DNA from: an uncultured Lachnospiraceae bacterium
GTDB lineage: Bacteria > Bacillota > Clostridia > Lachnospirales > Lachnospiraceae
Assembly: GCA_947626945.1 (NCBI GenBank)
Contig: CANQUC010000004.1
Location: 24,252 to 88,251, forward strand
Direction: 5' to 3'
DNA length: 64,000 bases
Below are positions 17,913 through 26,129 of this stretch, one piece after another. How positions within the stretch are numbered: position 1 is the stretch's first letter; each line of letters begins with the position of its first letter. Below the pieces are notes generated by a model. It worked only from the letters and a program-made list of their open reading frames with translations, searched no databases and was not told where the DNA came from. The position numbers and the translations under genes were made by a program.

Positions 17913-20528
17913 TCATTTCTCCGCGCATCCGCTGCCGCAGCAGATAAATTCTCTGCTGCCTGAGCCGATGTCAGTTGTTTTTTTGGTATACTCATCCACA
18001 AATTTTCCTTTTACGCCCGGCGGCAGCGTCACTTTCACGTTTACCCGGTCTTTGTCCCGCTTCCAGTATACCGTGATCTTACCATAAGGATGCCTGTGCC
18101 AGGTTTTTACCTCGTCTACCCCCTCCGCAAAGTGAGGGGCAATGAGCACTTCATCAAAAGGCTGCTCTCCCCGCATACCCTGAATGCCGGAAAGCCCGGC
18201 ATAAAACCACTCTTCTCCGCTTCCCAGCATCAGATGGTTCAGGGATCCATGAGGCCTTTTCGGATCCGGCCCGTCCCACTCTTCCGTCAGGGTGGTAGCC
18301 CCGTTCACCACCTGATAGCCGTAGCCCGGCCGGTCGGTGATGTTCATCATCCTGTTCATCACATGGGATCTGCCAAAAACCGTCAGCGCCGCCGTCACGA
18401 AAGGATGTCCCACATCTCCGGCAGTGGTGGCATAACCCCGTTTTTCTATATCCTGTTCCAGATATTTCAAAACGCCCGGAACATGTTCTTCCGGCACAAG
18501 ACCCACCATCAGGCTCATGGCCTGGGCCGCCTGGCTTCCGGTGGCGTAGCGGCAGGTCTGATCGTCATAAAACTGCAGATTGTACTCTTTTTTGGTTTCC
18601 TCCATCAGTTCCGCGAAGCGCCGGGCGTCCTCCTGCCTGCCCAAAAGACCGGCCACCCGGTGCATAATGGTCAGATCATAGTAATATACGGCGGTAGCGA
18701 TTACCGGCACCGGCGTATTCTGACTGTGGGGCACGTTGGGCCCGATGTCCAGCCAGTCACCCAGTCCGTGATGCAGCACCCGGTGATGGGTTCTGGAGGT
18801 CAGATAATCCAGATACCTTTTCATGGTATCGTAATGTCTCTCAAAAATGCTGCTGTCCCCGTATTTCTGATACAGATACCAGGGATTGATGATGCAGGCA
18901 CTGCCCCATTCGGGCGAATCCACAAACCCGGTATGGTACTTGGCAAACCCGGTGACATATTCCGGGCAGATATCCGGTACAAGCCCGTTTTCATGCTGGG
19001 AGTCGGCCATATCCTGCTCCGCTTTCGCGTAGAGATTATGTACGTCAAAATTGAACATGATGGCCGGCCCGATGAGATGGGTCTGTTCCAGCCAGCCCAG
19101 CTTTTCCCTGTGGGGACAGTCCGTAAAAATGCTTTTTGTATTGGAAAGGACCGCCTGGATGATGATCTCATGAATCCGGTTAAACAGCTCATTGGAACAC
19201 CAGAAGCTTCCCGTCCGCTCCATATCCGGATAAATGAACTCTCCCACTGCCCGGACAATCACAGGTTCTTTTGTTTCCTCCGACGCCAGGGATTCCGGCA
19301 CGGCGCCCTCCAGCTGCATCCAGCGAAAACCCGTATAGGTAAACAGCGGCGCGTAAACCTGAATTTCTTCTTCGTTTGTTATATACTGCCAGCCATAGTT
19401 GCGCCCGGTGACCCGCTGATCCAGCGAATCCCCGTCGGGGCGCAGAAGCTCCGCCGTTTTTGTTTTGATGACCGTGCCCGCGGGATTTTTGTTTGACCGG
19501 ATCACAAGCCGCACCCGGCCGGAAAAATTTTTGCCGAAATCATACAGATAGACTCCGGGCCTTGTCTCCCGGACAACGGGCTCATAAGTCTCCATCACTT
19601 TCAGAGGCGGCGTCTTTTGGGCCACAAGCTTTCCTCCCGGCGCCTCCACAACAGGCGCCGGCCGCCAGTCTTTTCCCTCGGCAAATCCGCCTGTGGAAAA
19701 TCCCCTTTGCTCCAGCCGCCCGTCGTATATCTCGCCGCCGTAAATGCCGGAATAGACAACGGGGCTGTCCGCCATCCTCCAGCTTCCGTCTGTGACCACA
19801 CAGTCCCGGGAGCCGTCCCGGTAATGTATGTTCAGCTGCAGGAGAAATTTTGCGTATCCATAGCTGCGGGGAAAATAGGTATACCGTCCGGGTCTCTCCG
19901 GCACATGGTACATTCCGTCCCCAAGCAGGACGCCCAAAGCGTTTTTTCCCTCCAGGATCCGGTCTGTCACGTCATAAGACCCATACAGACAGGTTTTTTC
20001 ATAGACAGTCCAGCCTGGATCCAGCACGCGGTCGTCAGGCTTTTCTCCATTGACATACAGTTCATAATGCCCCAGCCCGCAGATGTATAACGTGGCCCGT
20101 TCCACCGGCTTTGGCACTGAAAATGTTTTTCGGTAAATATGATGGGTTTCCCCGTCGGTCTCTCCGATCCAGCTTCCGGTCCAGAGATCCTCTGAGAGCA
20201 GCCCCATATGAAAAGAAGCGGGGGCACTTTCGCTCCAGTCTCCGTCGCTGCCCCACACCTGCACTTTCCAGAAATACCTGGTGTCCGACTGCAGGGCATC
20301 GCCCCGGTAGGGCACGTTGACCATGCGGCCGCTTTCCGTCCTGCCGCTGTCCCACAGGTTGCCCCGGCCTTCTTCCAGAATTTTTTCGCTGTCCGCCACA
20401 AGGATCCGGTAAGCCTGCTGCAGCCAGTTTTTCATATCGGTTTTTACATTCCAGGAAAACACCGGTTCCGGCTCCTGAATCCCTATGGGCTCCTTTCTGT
20501 ATTCTGTTTTTAAACATCCGACAGTCAT
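17913..20528 (-). CDS. GH78 alpha-L-rhamnosidase
   Basis: The 871-residue protein has the multi-domain form of bacterial GH78 enzymes. Beta-sandwich domains at the N terminus (EPVFSWNV, ARILVADS-type start, then YELYVNGEK and WTVYEKTCLYGSYDVT) precede an (alpha/alpha)6 barrel containing TDCPHREKLGWLEQ, the acidic segment where the general acid lies, and a C-terminal beta domain. It removes alpha-L-rhamnose from oligosaccharides or glycosides. No signal peptide is visible. An in-frame GTG at 20540 is possible, but the ATG at 20528 has AAAGGTG 9 bases before it. As the first gene of the run it follows an extended -10 promoter. Confidence 0.93.
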   Translation of the reverse strand: MTVGCLKTEYRKEPIGIQEPEPVFSWNVKTDMKNWLQQAYRILVADSEKILEEGRGNLWDSGRTESGRMVNVPYRGDALQSDTRYFWKVQVWGSDGDWSESAPASFHMGLLSEDLWTGSWIGETDGETHHIYRKTFSVPKPVERATLYICGLGHYELYVNGEKPDDRVLDPGWTVYEKTCLYGSYDVTDRILEGKNALGVLLGDGMYHVPERPGRYTYFPRSYGYAKFLLQLNIHYRDGSRDCVVTDGSWRMADSPVVYSGIYGGEIYDGRLEQRGFSTGGFAEGKDWRPAPVVEAPGGKLVAQKTPPLKVMETYEPVVRETRPGVYLYDFGKNFSGRVRLVIRSNKNPAGTVIKTKTAELLRPDGDSLDQRVTGRNYGWQYITNEEEIQVYAPLFTYTGFRWMQLEGAVPESLASEETKEPVIVRAVGEFIYPDMERTGSFWCSNELFNRIHEIIIQAVLSNTKSIFTDCPHREKLGWLEQTHLIGPAIMFNFDVHNLYAKAEQDMADSQHENGLVPDICPEYVTGFAKYHTGFVDSPEWGSACIINPWYLYQKYGDSSIFERHYDTMKRYLDYLTSRTHHRVLHHGLGDWLDIGPNVPHSQNTPVPVIATAVYYYDLTIMHRVAGLLGRQEDARRFAELMEETKKEYNLQFYDDQTCRYATGSQAAQAMSLMVGLVPEEHVPGVLKYLEQDIEKRGYATTAGDVGHPFVTAALTVFGRSHVMNRMMNITDRPGYGYQVVNGATTLTEEWDGPDPKRPHGSLNHLMLGSGEEWFYAGLSGIQGMRGEQPFDEVLIAPHFAEGVDEVKTWHRHPYGKITVYWKRDKDRVNVKVTLPPGVKGKFVDEYTKKTTDIGSGSREFICCGSGCAEK

Positions 20529-20580
20529 CCTTTGAAACACCTTTCCCGGCAGGCCGCGCCTGCCGCCCCAATATAATAAG

Positions 20581-20589
20581 ATTATAGCA
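20581..20589 (-). promoter_or_regulatory. extended -10 promoter for the glycosidase operon
   Basis: The minus strand reads TGCTATAAT here (TATAAT with an upstream TG), about 50 bases before the GH78 start. No good -35 is seen 16-18 bases upstream, which is common when the -10 is extended. A G/C-rich inverted repeat lies between this site and the gene. Confidence 0.55.
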
Positions 20590-20655
20590 TACCTATGGCT
20601 GTTTTTGTTTATTTTCTTTTAAAAAAACAGAGTTTTTTTCGGCCGGTCCCAGGAA

Positions 20656-20699
20656 ATAAAAAAGGACCCTGCCGTCTGATCCTGTCAGCAGCAAGGTCC
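20656..20699 (-). terminator. terminator overlapping the end of the DnaJ-domain gene
   Basis: On the minus strand an 11-base stem (20689-20699 with 20664-20674, with G:U pairs) is followed by a run of T. The first arm lies in the last codons of the DnaJ-domain gene. It separates that unit from the glycosidase operon. Confidence 0.8.
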
Positions 20700-21329
20700 C
20701 GGAAAACCGCAGCACATGGAAAACGCCATCAGGTTGCAGCACATATCTTCCATTCCGCCCTGAGGCCGCCCATAGCCGTAGCCCTGGGTCTGGTACCATC
20801 CTCCCCCGTTTTGAATACGCTGCAAAAGCGCCTGATACTGATAGTTGCCCGGCTCCATGGCGGCAGCCCGCTTTGCGCTTTCCAGCGCCTGTGCCTGATT
20901 GCCAAGACCCACGCTGGCGGCGGCATGGACAAAATACCACTGAGCCGTGCGGTTGGAAAACTGGTTCAGGATATTCATGGCCTCCTGATAATGACCGTTG
21001 TTTACATAATTCAGCGCTGCCTGAAGCCGGAGATCCTCTTCCGACATATTTTGAGTGGCTGTCCGGCCGCCAAAACCGCCAAAGCCTCCAAACCCGCCAT
21101 AGCCGCCCTGGCCGTAGCTGCCCTGGCTATAGCTCTCTCCGCGCTCCCGCATTTTCATGATCTGATCATATGCCGTCTGTACCTGCTTGAACTTTTCCTC
21201 CGCAAGCTCCGGGTGAGGATTGTTGATATTGGCATCGGGATGATACTTTCTGCTCAGTCTGCGGTATGCTTTTTTTACTTCCTCATCTGTAGCCTGGGGC
21301 GTAAGCCCAAGCACCTTATAGGGATCCAT
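20685..21329 (-). CDS. DnaJ-domain protein with TPR-like part and cysteine-rich tail
   Basis: The 214-residue protein begins with a J domain (DPYKVLGL, RRLSRKYHPDAN with the HPD motif that stimulates DnaK). A Gly/Tyr/Phe-rich linker follows, then helices that look like a TPR pair (AALNYVNNGHYQEAMNIL, WYFVHAAASVGLGN), and a short tail with six cysteines in three pairs. It is not the housekeeping DnaJ, having no zinc-finger region. The ATG at 21329 has GGAGGA 11 bases before it and is where the J domain starts. It overlaps the DUF5685 gene by 14 bases, so the two are likely partners. Confidence 0.88.
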   Translation of the reverse strand: MDPYKVLGLTPQATDEEVKKAYRRLSRKYHPDANINNPHPELAEEKFKQVQTAYDQIMKMRERGESYSQGSYGQGGYGGFGGFGGFGGRTATQNMSEEDLRLQAALNYVNNGHYQEAMNILNQFSNRTAQWYFVHAAASVGLGNQAQALESAKRAAAMEPGNYQYQALLQRIQNGGGWYQTQGYGYGRPQGGMEDMCCNLMAFSMCCGFPGPCC

Positions 21330-22164
21330 CTTTTTTTGCTTCCTCCGCTTTTTTGGCCCGTATTCTGTCATACCGGACCCAGACTCCGGCGTACAGGATG
21401 TTCCGCAGCAGCTGGCCGTCTATGAGCACCGGCAGCTTTTCAAAGGCGTCTGCCGCCTCCGCCATCCAAATCCTCATGACGGTTTCACAGGTTTCTTCAA
21501 AATCTTTCTCACGGGAAAGCCGGAACAGCGGGTTGTAGCGTCCCTTTTTCCGGTCCTCCTCCAGATCCTCATAGGCGTCCATCAGATAAATGAACCTGCC
21601 TATGCCCATGCCCATCTTCTGCAGCTGTTCTGTCCAGACATCTTTTTGGGGAACAAACAGCTGACTCAGCATTTCTCCCATATAACCGGCCATAAGATCC
21701 AGATCCTGGCAGTTTTCTTTTTCCGCCCGCCCAAGCTTTTCAACGGCGTTTTTTACCGCCCGGCACTGTCTGGGATAACGCTTCTCCAGTTTCCGATAAT
21801 GACGGGTCAGAAGCTTTGCTCCGGAAAGGGCCGCCAGGTTTTTATCATCCTGCCAGTCGTCCAGAAAATGGTGATAGGTCAGCACGACGGTCATGTCCGC
21901 CCCGTATTCTGTAAAATCCGTTTCCGTGATCAGTTTCTTTCTTGTGGGATGAACAAAACAAAAAGCCTTTTTCCGCCGCTTTGGGCACTCATACAGGGCG
22001 GTGAGCAAAATGACCAGAAAGGTCATATCATAGCTTAAGGTCAGCTGGCCAAGCCTGCCGTACTTTTCTTTCAGCTTTTTGCAGAGCCCGCAGTAATAGC
22101 TTTGATACAGCTGATACTCCCTGACTTTCAGTTCTCCCTGATTGACGTTCACATATCCAAACAT
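21316..22164 (-). CDS. DUF5685-type helical protein
   Basis: The 282-residue protein is mostly helical and matches what I know of the DUF5685 family, which has no assigned function. It starts with MFGYVNVNQGEL and a YYCGLCKKL cysteine pair. Two acidic clusters, HHFLDDWQDD (about residues 97-106) and YLMDAYEDLEED (about 193-204), are spaced like the two Asp-rich metal sites of isoprenoid synthases. This is a resemblance only. It lies between a small conserved protein and a DnaJ-domain protein on the same strand and overlaps the latter. Confidence 0.7.
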   Translation of the reverse strand: MFGYVNVNQGELKVREYQLYQSYYCGLCKKLKEKYGRLGQLTLSYDMTFLVILLTALYECPKRRKKAFCFVHPTRKKLITETDFTEYGADMTVVLTYHHFLDDWQDDKNLAALSGAKLLTRHYRKLEKRYPRQCRAVKNAVEKLGRAEKENCQDLDLMAGYMGEMLSQLFVPQKDVWTEQLQKMGMGIGRFIYLMDAYEDLEEDRKKGRYNPLFRLSREKDFEETCETVMRIWMAEAADAFEKLPVLIDGQLLRNILYAGVWVRYDRIRAKKAEEAKKDGSL

Positions 22165-22170
22165 GGGATG

Positions 22171-22398
22171 TCAGTACTCCTTCTGCACCTGATCTGCCCG
22201 CAGATCATAGGTGTCCAGAAACTCCCCAAGCGCCTCCTCGGAGTTGACCAGCATAATTTCCTGAAACTTTCCGGTTTCTTTGTTTTTAAAACCGGCAGTC
22301 TTTTCTCCCGTGCAGATACTGACTCTGATCACGGGCTCCAGAAGCGCCCGGTCAAAAGACCGCTTTTCAACCTGTTTTTTTCTTTTTTTGAAGAGCAT
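22171..22398 (-). CDS. small conserved protein of unknown function
   Basis: The 75-residue protein begins MLFKKRKKQ and ends with a conserved-looking part (VIRVSICTGEKTAGFK, FQEIMLVNSEEALGEFL). Small proteins of this type occur in Lachnospiraceae, but I know no function. An earlier in-frame ATG at 22446 would add unlikely residues, so I start at the MLFKK codon, which has a weak GGGGAA site. It lies 6 bases before the DUF5685 gene and probably shares its transcript. Confidence 0.65.
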   Translation of the reverse strand: MLFKKRKKQVEKRSFDRALLEPVIRVSICTGEKTAGFKNKETGKFQEIMLVNSEEALGEFLDTYDLRADQVQKEY

Positions 22399-22486
22399 GA
22401 TTTTGGTTCCCCGTCTTTCCCACAAGATCCAACTACACTTTACCAAAAAACCGCCGTAATTTAAAGAGATTTTTTCTTTTTTCCCA

Positions 22487-23668
22487 TTACGCCCGTCTTC
22501 TCCTGCTGTTTCTTTCCAGCAGATTGGTAAGGGCTACAAACAGTGCCGCAAAAAGCAGGATCACCGCTCCGTTGATCAGAAGAGGCTTTATGGAAGCAGC
22601 GTCTACCGTCTCCATCTTCCGGATCAGTTCGTTATTTTGAATGAACCAGTAGGAAGGAAGCAGATGGGCCGCTTTCAGCACTCCCTCAGGCAGCCATTGT
22701 ACCGGCACAAAAGCGCCGCACAGAAAACTGGAGCCAAGAGCCACCACATTGATCACGCCGCTTAGAGCTTCCTTGCCGGGGACCAGGTTTCCGATCAGGA
22801 ATCCCACCGACAGGGCGCAGCAGGCAAATACAAAGGAGTTGGCCATATAGCAGAGTCCGTGCTTTGTAAACATGACGTCTTTGATCAGTACCATGCTGAT
22901 CAGCACATACAGTCCCCAGAGCAGCAGCGTGAACAGACTGTTTGCCAGCAGCAGACGACGGTTCAGGATTCGATAGTTCATGCCGCTGACCACGGTGCGC
23001 CTGTGAATCTGTTTGCCGCGAAAGCTGCTCAGGATCATGGCGATGGCGTAAACGCATCCGGCCAGAAGACTGTAGTTGGCAAAATTATAATAAAAGGTTG
23101 CTCCGGAAAGGGCTTCCGAATCCATACTTCCGGCAGCGGTTGCCGGAACCGTTTCCCACAAGATCTCCCTTGCCCGCTTTATAAGCTCTTTTTCGGAATA
23201 ACCTGCCTGCTGCAGGGTTCCGGCCGTTTCCAGAAAACGCTCCAGCTGCATTTCCACATAAGAAGCCTCTGCATCCTTCGTTGATCTGACCGCGAGGGCC
23301 GGGCGCTTTCCATCCAGAAAGTCGCTGCCAAATCCCTCCGGGATCCGGATGATCATGGCCACATCCCGGTAAAACAGGGCGTCTTCCACCGCCTCATCTT
23401 CCTGTGGATCCCCTCCGGAGCCCCCGTCTTTCAAGACAGGCTTCCTGATATTGGCATACTCTTCAAGGTAATCACGCAAAAGGGCGGACAGCCCGGTTTC
23501 TTCCTCTTCTCCAAATACATAAATGTCCGGCCTGCTTGCCGAAAAACCGACGGCATTGTCCTTTGTCTTAAAATTGAAGCAGGCAAACCCAAGCAGGATC
23601 GCCGTAAATAAGATCACCACTCCGCTGTATTTTTTCAGAACCTGAAAATAGGTTTTCAAGATAAGCAT
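22487..23668 (-). CDS. ABC-2 type transporter permease (second subunit)
   Basis: The 393-residue protein has one N-terminal membrane segment, a large outside domain (about residues 40-180), and about five C-terminal segments. This is the plan of ABC2_membrane_3 / YhgE-like exporters. It follows the other permease by 11 bases and belongs to the same three-gene transporter. The substrate cannot be told. Systems with one ATPase and two such permeases often export peptides, lipids or drugs. Confidence 0.85.
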   Translation of the reverse strand: MLILKTYFQVLKKYSGVVILFTAILLGFACFNFKTKDNAVGFSASRPDIYVFGEEEETGLSALLRDYLEEYANIRKPVLKDGGSGGDPQEDEAVEDALFYRDVAMIIRIPEGFGSDFLDGKRPALAVRSTKDAEASYVEMQLERFLETAGTLQQAGYSEKELIKRAREILWETVPATAAGSMDSEALSGATFYYNFANYSLLAGCVYAIAMILSSFRGKQIHRRTVVSGMNYRILNRRLLLANSLFTLLLWGLYVLISMVLIKDVMFTKHGLCYMANSFVFACCALSVGFLIGNLVPGKEALSGVINVVALGSSFLCGAFVPVQWLPEGVLKAAHLLPSYWFIQNNELIRKMETVDAASIKPLLINGAVILLFAALFVALTNLLERNSRRRRA

Positions 23669-23679
23669 TCCGGGCCTCC

Positions 23680-24885
23680 TTAAAGACTTTTGTAGGTCTG
23701 GCGCTTCAGCGACCAGACGGAAAGCAGGATCATCAAAAGGGAAAACAGCAGCAGACTGCCTATATTCAGCCAGTACCGGTTCAGGGTATCATAATAATAC
23801 AGCGCGTAAAATCCGTCGGTGATCATCGCCGCCGGATTGATCCGATTGAGCAGCGGGATATTTTTGTCTACCAGATATTTCATGGTGATTCCCATCATGC
23901 CTGACAAAAAGCAGCCCAGCATGGTCACGGAAATGATGACGCCGATTTTTGTGTTTTCGCTTGCTTTTACAAGAGCGCCCACGGCAATGCCCACACACAG
24001 GCCGCAGAAACTGCCCGTAAGCGCCAGAAACAGCACGGGAAGAATCTGCCTGCCGAAATCCACTTTCAGCCCAAACACCAGAAAAGCAAACAGGATCCCA
24101 AGGCCAAGAAGCTGTACCACATAGCTGGCGCAGACGCCGCTAAAAATCAGTCTGCCCTTTCCTGCCGGGCTGACGCTGATGCGCATTCCCTTCCTGCTCA
24201 TATTGGCAAGCATACTGTTGACGGCGTACATGCCGATGGTGGCGCTGTAAAGGCATGCCATGGCGATCAGAGTATAATATTCAATTACCGTATACCCAAG
24301 ATGATCCCCGGATCGGTCCTGAATGTTGGGATTCTCCTGCTTCAGGCCCTCCAGCACCTTTTCCGCCCTTTCCCGGGCCTCCTCAGGAGATGAAATCCCG
24401 GACAGGGCTTTCTGCATTGCGGGAGAATCTGTTACGGCCTGAGAAAGTCTGGCCTGCTGGAGGATCTGGCTGATCACCTGCTGAAAGATGGTCTGTTCCG
24501 TTCCGTTTTCCCGGACCACCACCTGCGGCTCTTTGCCAAGAAGCAGATATCCGCGGATCTTGTCCTGATCCAGCAGCTTCTTTGCCTTGCTTTCGGTAAC
24601 ATACTCCATATCAAACAGCCGGTCCGGATCATTCTCCTTGCTCAGGCTTTTTACAGTTTCCTCCAGAATCTCCCCGGCCGGGTTTTCTCCCTGACCGGCC
24701 GCCTGCCCGGCCTCTTCCTTTACAAGGGCAATGGGGATCACCTGCAGTTTTTCGTCTTTTTCAATGTTGGAAAAGGCAAGGTAAAACAGCAGTCCCAGGA
24801 TTACCGGGAAAGCGTAGGTCCAGAAGATCAGCATCCGGTTTTTTAACAGATATTTCAGGGTATACCTGAAGTTGTGAGCAAACAT
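23680..24885 (-). CDS. ABC-2 type transporter permease (first subunit)
   Basis: The 401-residue protein has an N-terminal membrane segment (MLIFWTYAFPVILGLLFYLA), a large extracellular domain and six C-terminal membrane segments. It is a paralogue of the next permease. The ATG overlaps the ATPase stop by one base (TGATG), so translation is coupled. It is probably half of a heterodimeric membrane channel. Confidence 0.87.
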   Translation of the reverse strand: MFAHNFRYTLKYLLKNRMLIFWTYAFPVILGLLFYLAFSNIEKDEKLQVIPIALVKEEAGQAAGQGENPAGEILEETVKSLSKENDPDRLFDMEYVTESKAKKLLDQDKIRGYLLLGKEPQVVVRENGTEQTIFQQVISQILQQARLSQAVTDSPAMQKALSGISSPEEARERAEKVLEGLKQENPNIQDRSGDHLGYTVIEYYTLIAMACLYSATIGMYAVNSMLANMSRKGMRISVSPAGKGRLIFSGVCASYVVQLLGLGILFAFLVFGLKVDFGRQILPVLFLALTGSFCGLCVGIAVGALVKASENTKIGVIISVTMLGCFLSGMMGITMKYLVDKNIPLLNRINPAAMITDGFYALYYYDTLNRYWLNIGSLLLFSLLMILLSVWSLKRQTYKSL

Positions 24886-25823
24886 CAGTCTCTGAGCTCC
24901 TTTCCGGTCAGCTCCAGGAACACGTCGTTCAGGGTAGGCCGTTCTGAATAGATCTTGTCATAGCGGACAGATTCCTGCTCCAGAAAGGCCAGCAGCTTTC
25001 CAAAGTTGTTTGTGCCTTCTCCGTAGATGATCGTCAACAGGTTCCTGCTGCGGGTCACTTCCTTTACATGCTCCAGGCCGCGGATGGCCTCCACCTGACG
25101 GTCCTCGATCTTTTTCAGCTCCACCGTGACCTTTTCCTCAATTCCGGTAAGCTCTTTCAGTTCTTCATTGGTGCCCTCCGCGATGATTTTTCCCCGGTCC
25201 AGAATGATGATCCGGTCGCAGAGCTGTTCCACCTCTTCCATGTAATGAGTGGTATAAACTACGGTGGCGCCCCGTTCCCGCAAAACGCGGATCCCGTCCA
25301 GAATGCTGTTGCGGCTCTGGGGATCCACCGCCACCGTCGGCTCGTCCAGAAAGATCAGGCGGGGTCTGTGGGCAATGCCGCAGGCAATGTTCAGACGCCT
25401 CAGAAGCCCTCCCGACAGCTGCTTAGGATAAAATTTTACAAATTCCTCCAGCCCGGTCAGCTCCACCGCTTCCTGTACATACTGCTTCCGCAGGGCTTTC
25501 TCCTTTATATACAGTCCGCAGAAATAATCGATATTGTCCCTGACGGTCAGTTCTTCAAACACCGCCACATCCTGAAATACCACGCCGATCTGTTTTTTGA
25601 TCTCATAGGCGTCCGGCGTCATGTCCTGTCCGAAAATGCGGATCCTGCCCCGGTCATAATGAAGCAGGGACAGCAAACAGTTGATGGTGGTAGATTTTCC
25701 GCTTCCGTTTGGCCCCAGAAGGCCCAGGATCTCCCCCTCCTCCACAAAAAAGGAAAGATTGTCCACCGCCTTCAGTTCCTGATAGGTCTTTGTCAGATTC
25801 TCCACCTCAATGATTTTCTTCAT
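24885..25823 (-). CDS. ABC transporter ATP-binding protein (exporter type)
   Basis: The 312-residue ATPase carries Walker A GPNGSGKST (about residues 37-45), the signature LSGGLLRRL, Walker B LIFLDEPT and the switch histidine in VVYTTHYMEE. A C-terminal DUF4162-like tail (RPTLNDVFLELTGKEL) is typical of CcmA-type exporters that work with ABC-2 permeases. I start at the MKKIIEV codon: AAAGGGG lies 8 bases upstream and the conserved domain starts there. An ATG at 25877 is in frame but adds no conserved residues. It is the first gene of the operon, behind a good promoter. Confidence 0.93.
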   Translation of the reverse strand: MKKIIEVENLTKTYQELKAVDNLSFFVEEGEILGLLGPNGSGKSTTINCLLSLLHYDRGRIRIFGQDMTPDAYEIKKQIGVVFQDVAVFEELTVRDNIDYFCGLYIKEKALRKQYVQEAVELTGLEEFVKFYPKQLSGGLLRRLNIACGIAHRPRLIFLDEPTVAVDPQSRNSILDGIRVLRERGATVVYTTHYMEEVEQLCDRIIILDRGKIIAEGTNEELKELTGIEEKVTVELKKIEDRQVEAIRGLEHVKEVTRSRNLLTIIYGEGTNNFGKLLAFLEQESVRYDKIYSERPTLNDVFLELTGKELRD

Positions 25824-25944
25824 CCTCTTTCCCCTTTCCAAATACCGCCGTTGGCCCCGGAACAGGTGCGTAATCATCTCTCTCCTGTTCCTCCGTAAAG
25901 CCGCAGATTCTGCCTACAGGCACAAACGTTCTATGTCAAATGTT

Positions 25945-25972
25945 ATTTTACCTGATTTTCTCTTTCTGTCAA
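25945..25972 (-). promoter_or_regulatory. sigma-A type promoter for the ABC exporter operon
   Basis: On the minus strand a perfect -35 TTGACA (25967-25972) and a -10 TAAAAT (25945-25950) are 16 bases apart. The ATPase start is about 120 bases downstream. A second TTGACA-like word just past the -10 may be part of an operator. Confidence 0.75.
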
Positions 25973-26041
25973 GTATCCGGGCCCGTCTGCCGGATCCGAA
26001 AGCCTGTTGCCCGGAATTGCCAAACTTCCCTTTAAAAAAGC

Positions 26042-26070
26042 TTGTTTTTCTGCGCTTCATTTTGTATAAT
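26042..26070 (+). promoter_or_regulatory. promoter for the esterase-fucosidase operon
   Basis: TTGTTT (26042-26047) and TATAAT (26065-26070) are 17 bases apart on the plus strand, 60 bases before the esterase start. It is divergent from the ABC exporter promoter. Confidence 0.7.
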
Positions 26071-26129
26071 GATGCTTAATTGATGGGTTGTATTTTTCCC
26101 GTTATGTTCTGAAAGGAATGGTGACTGAT

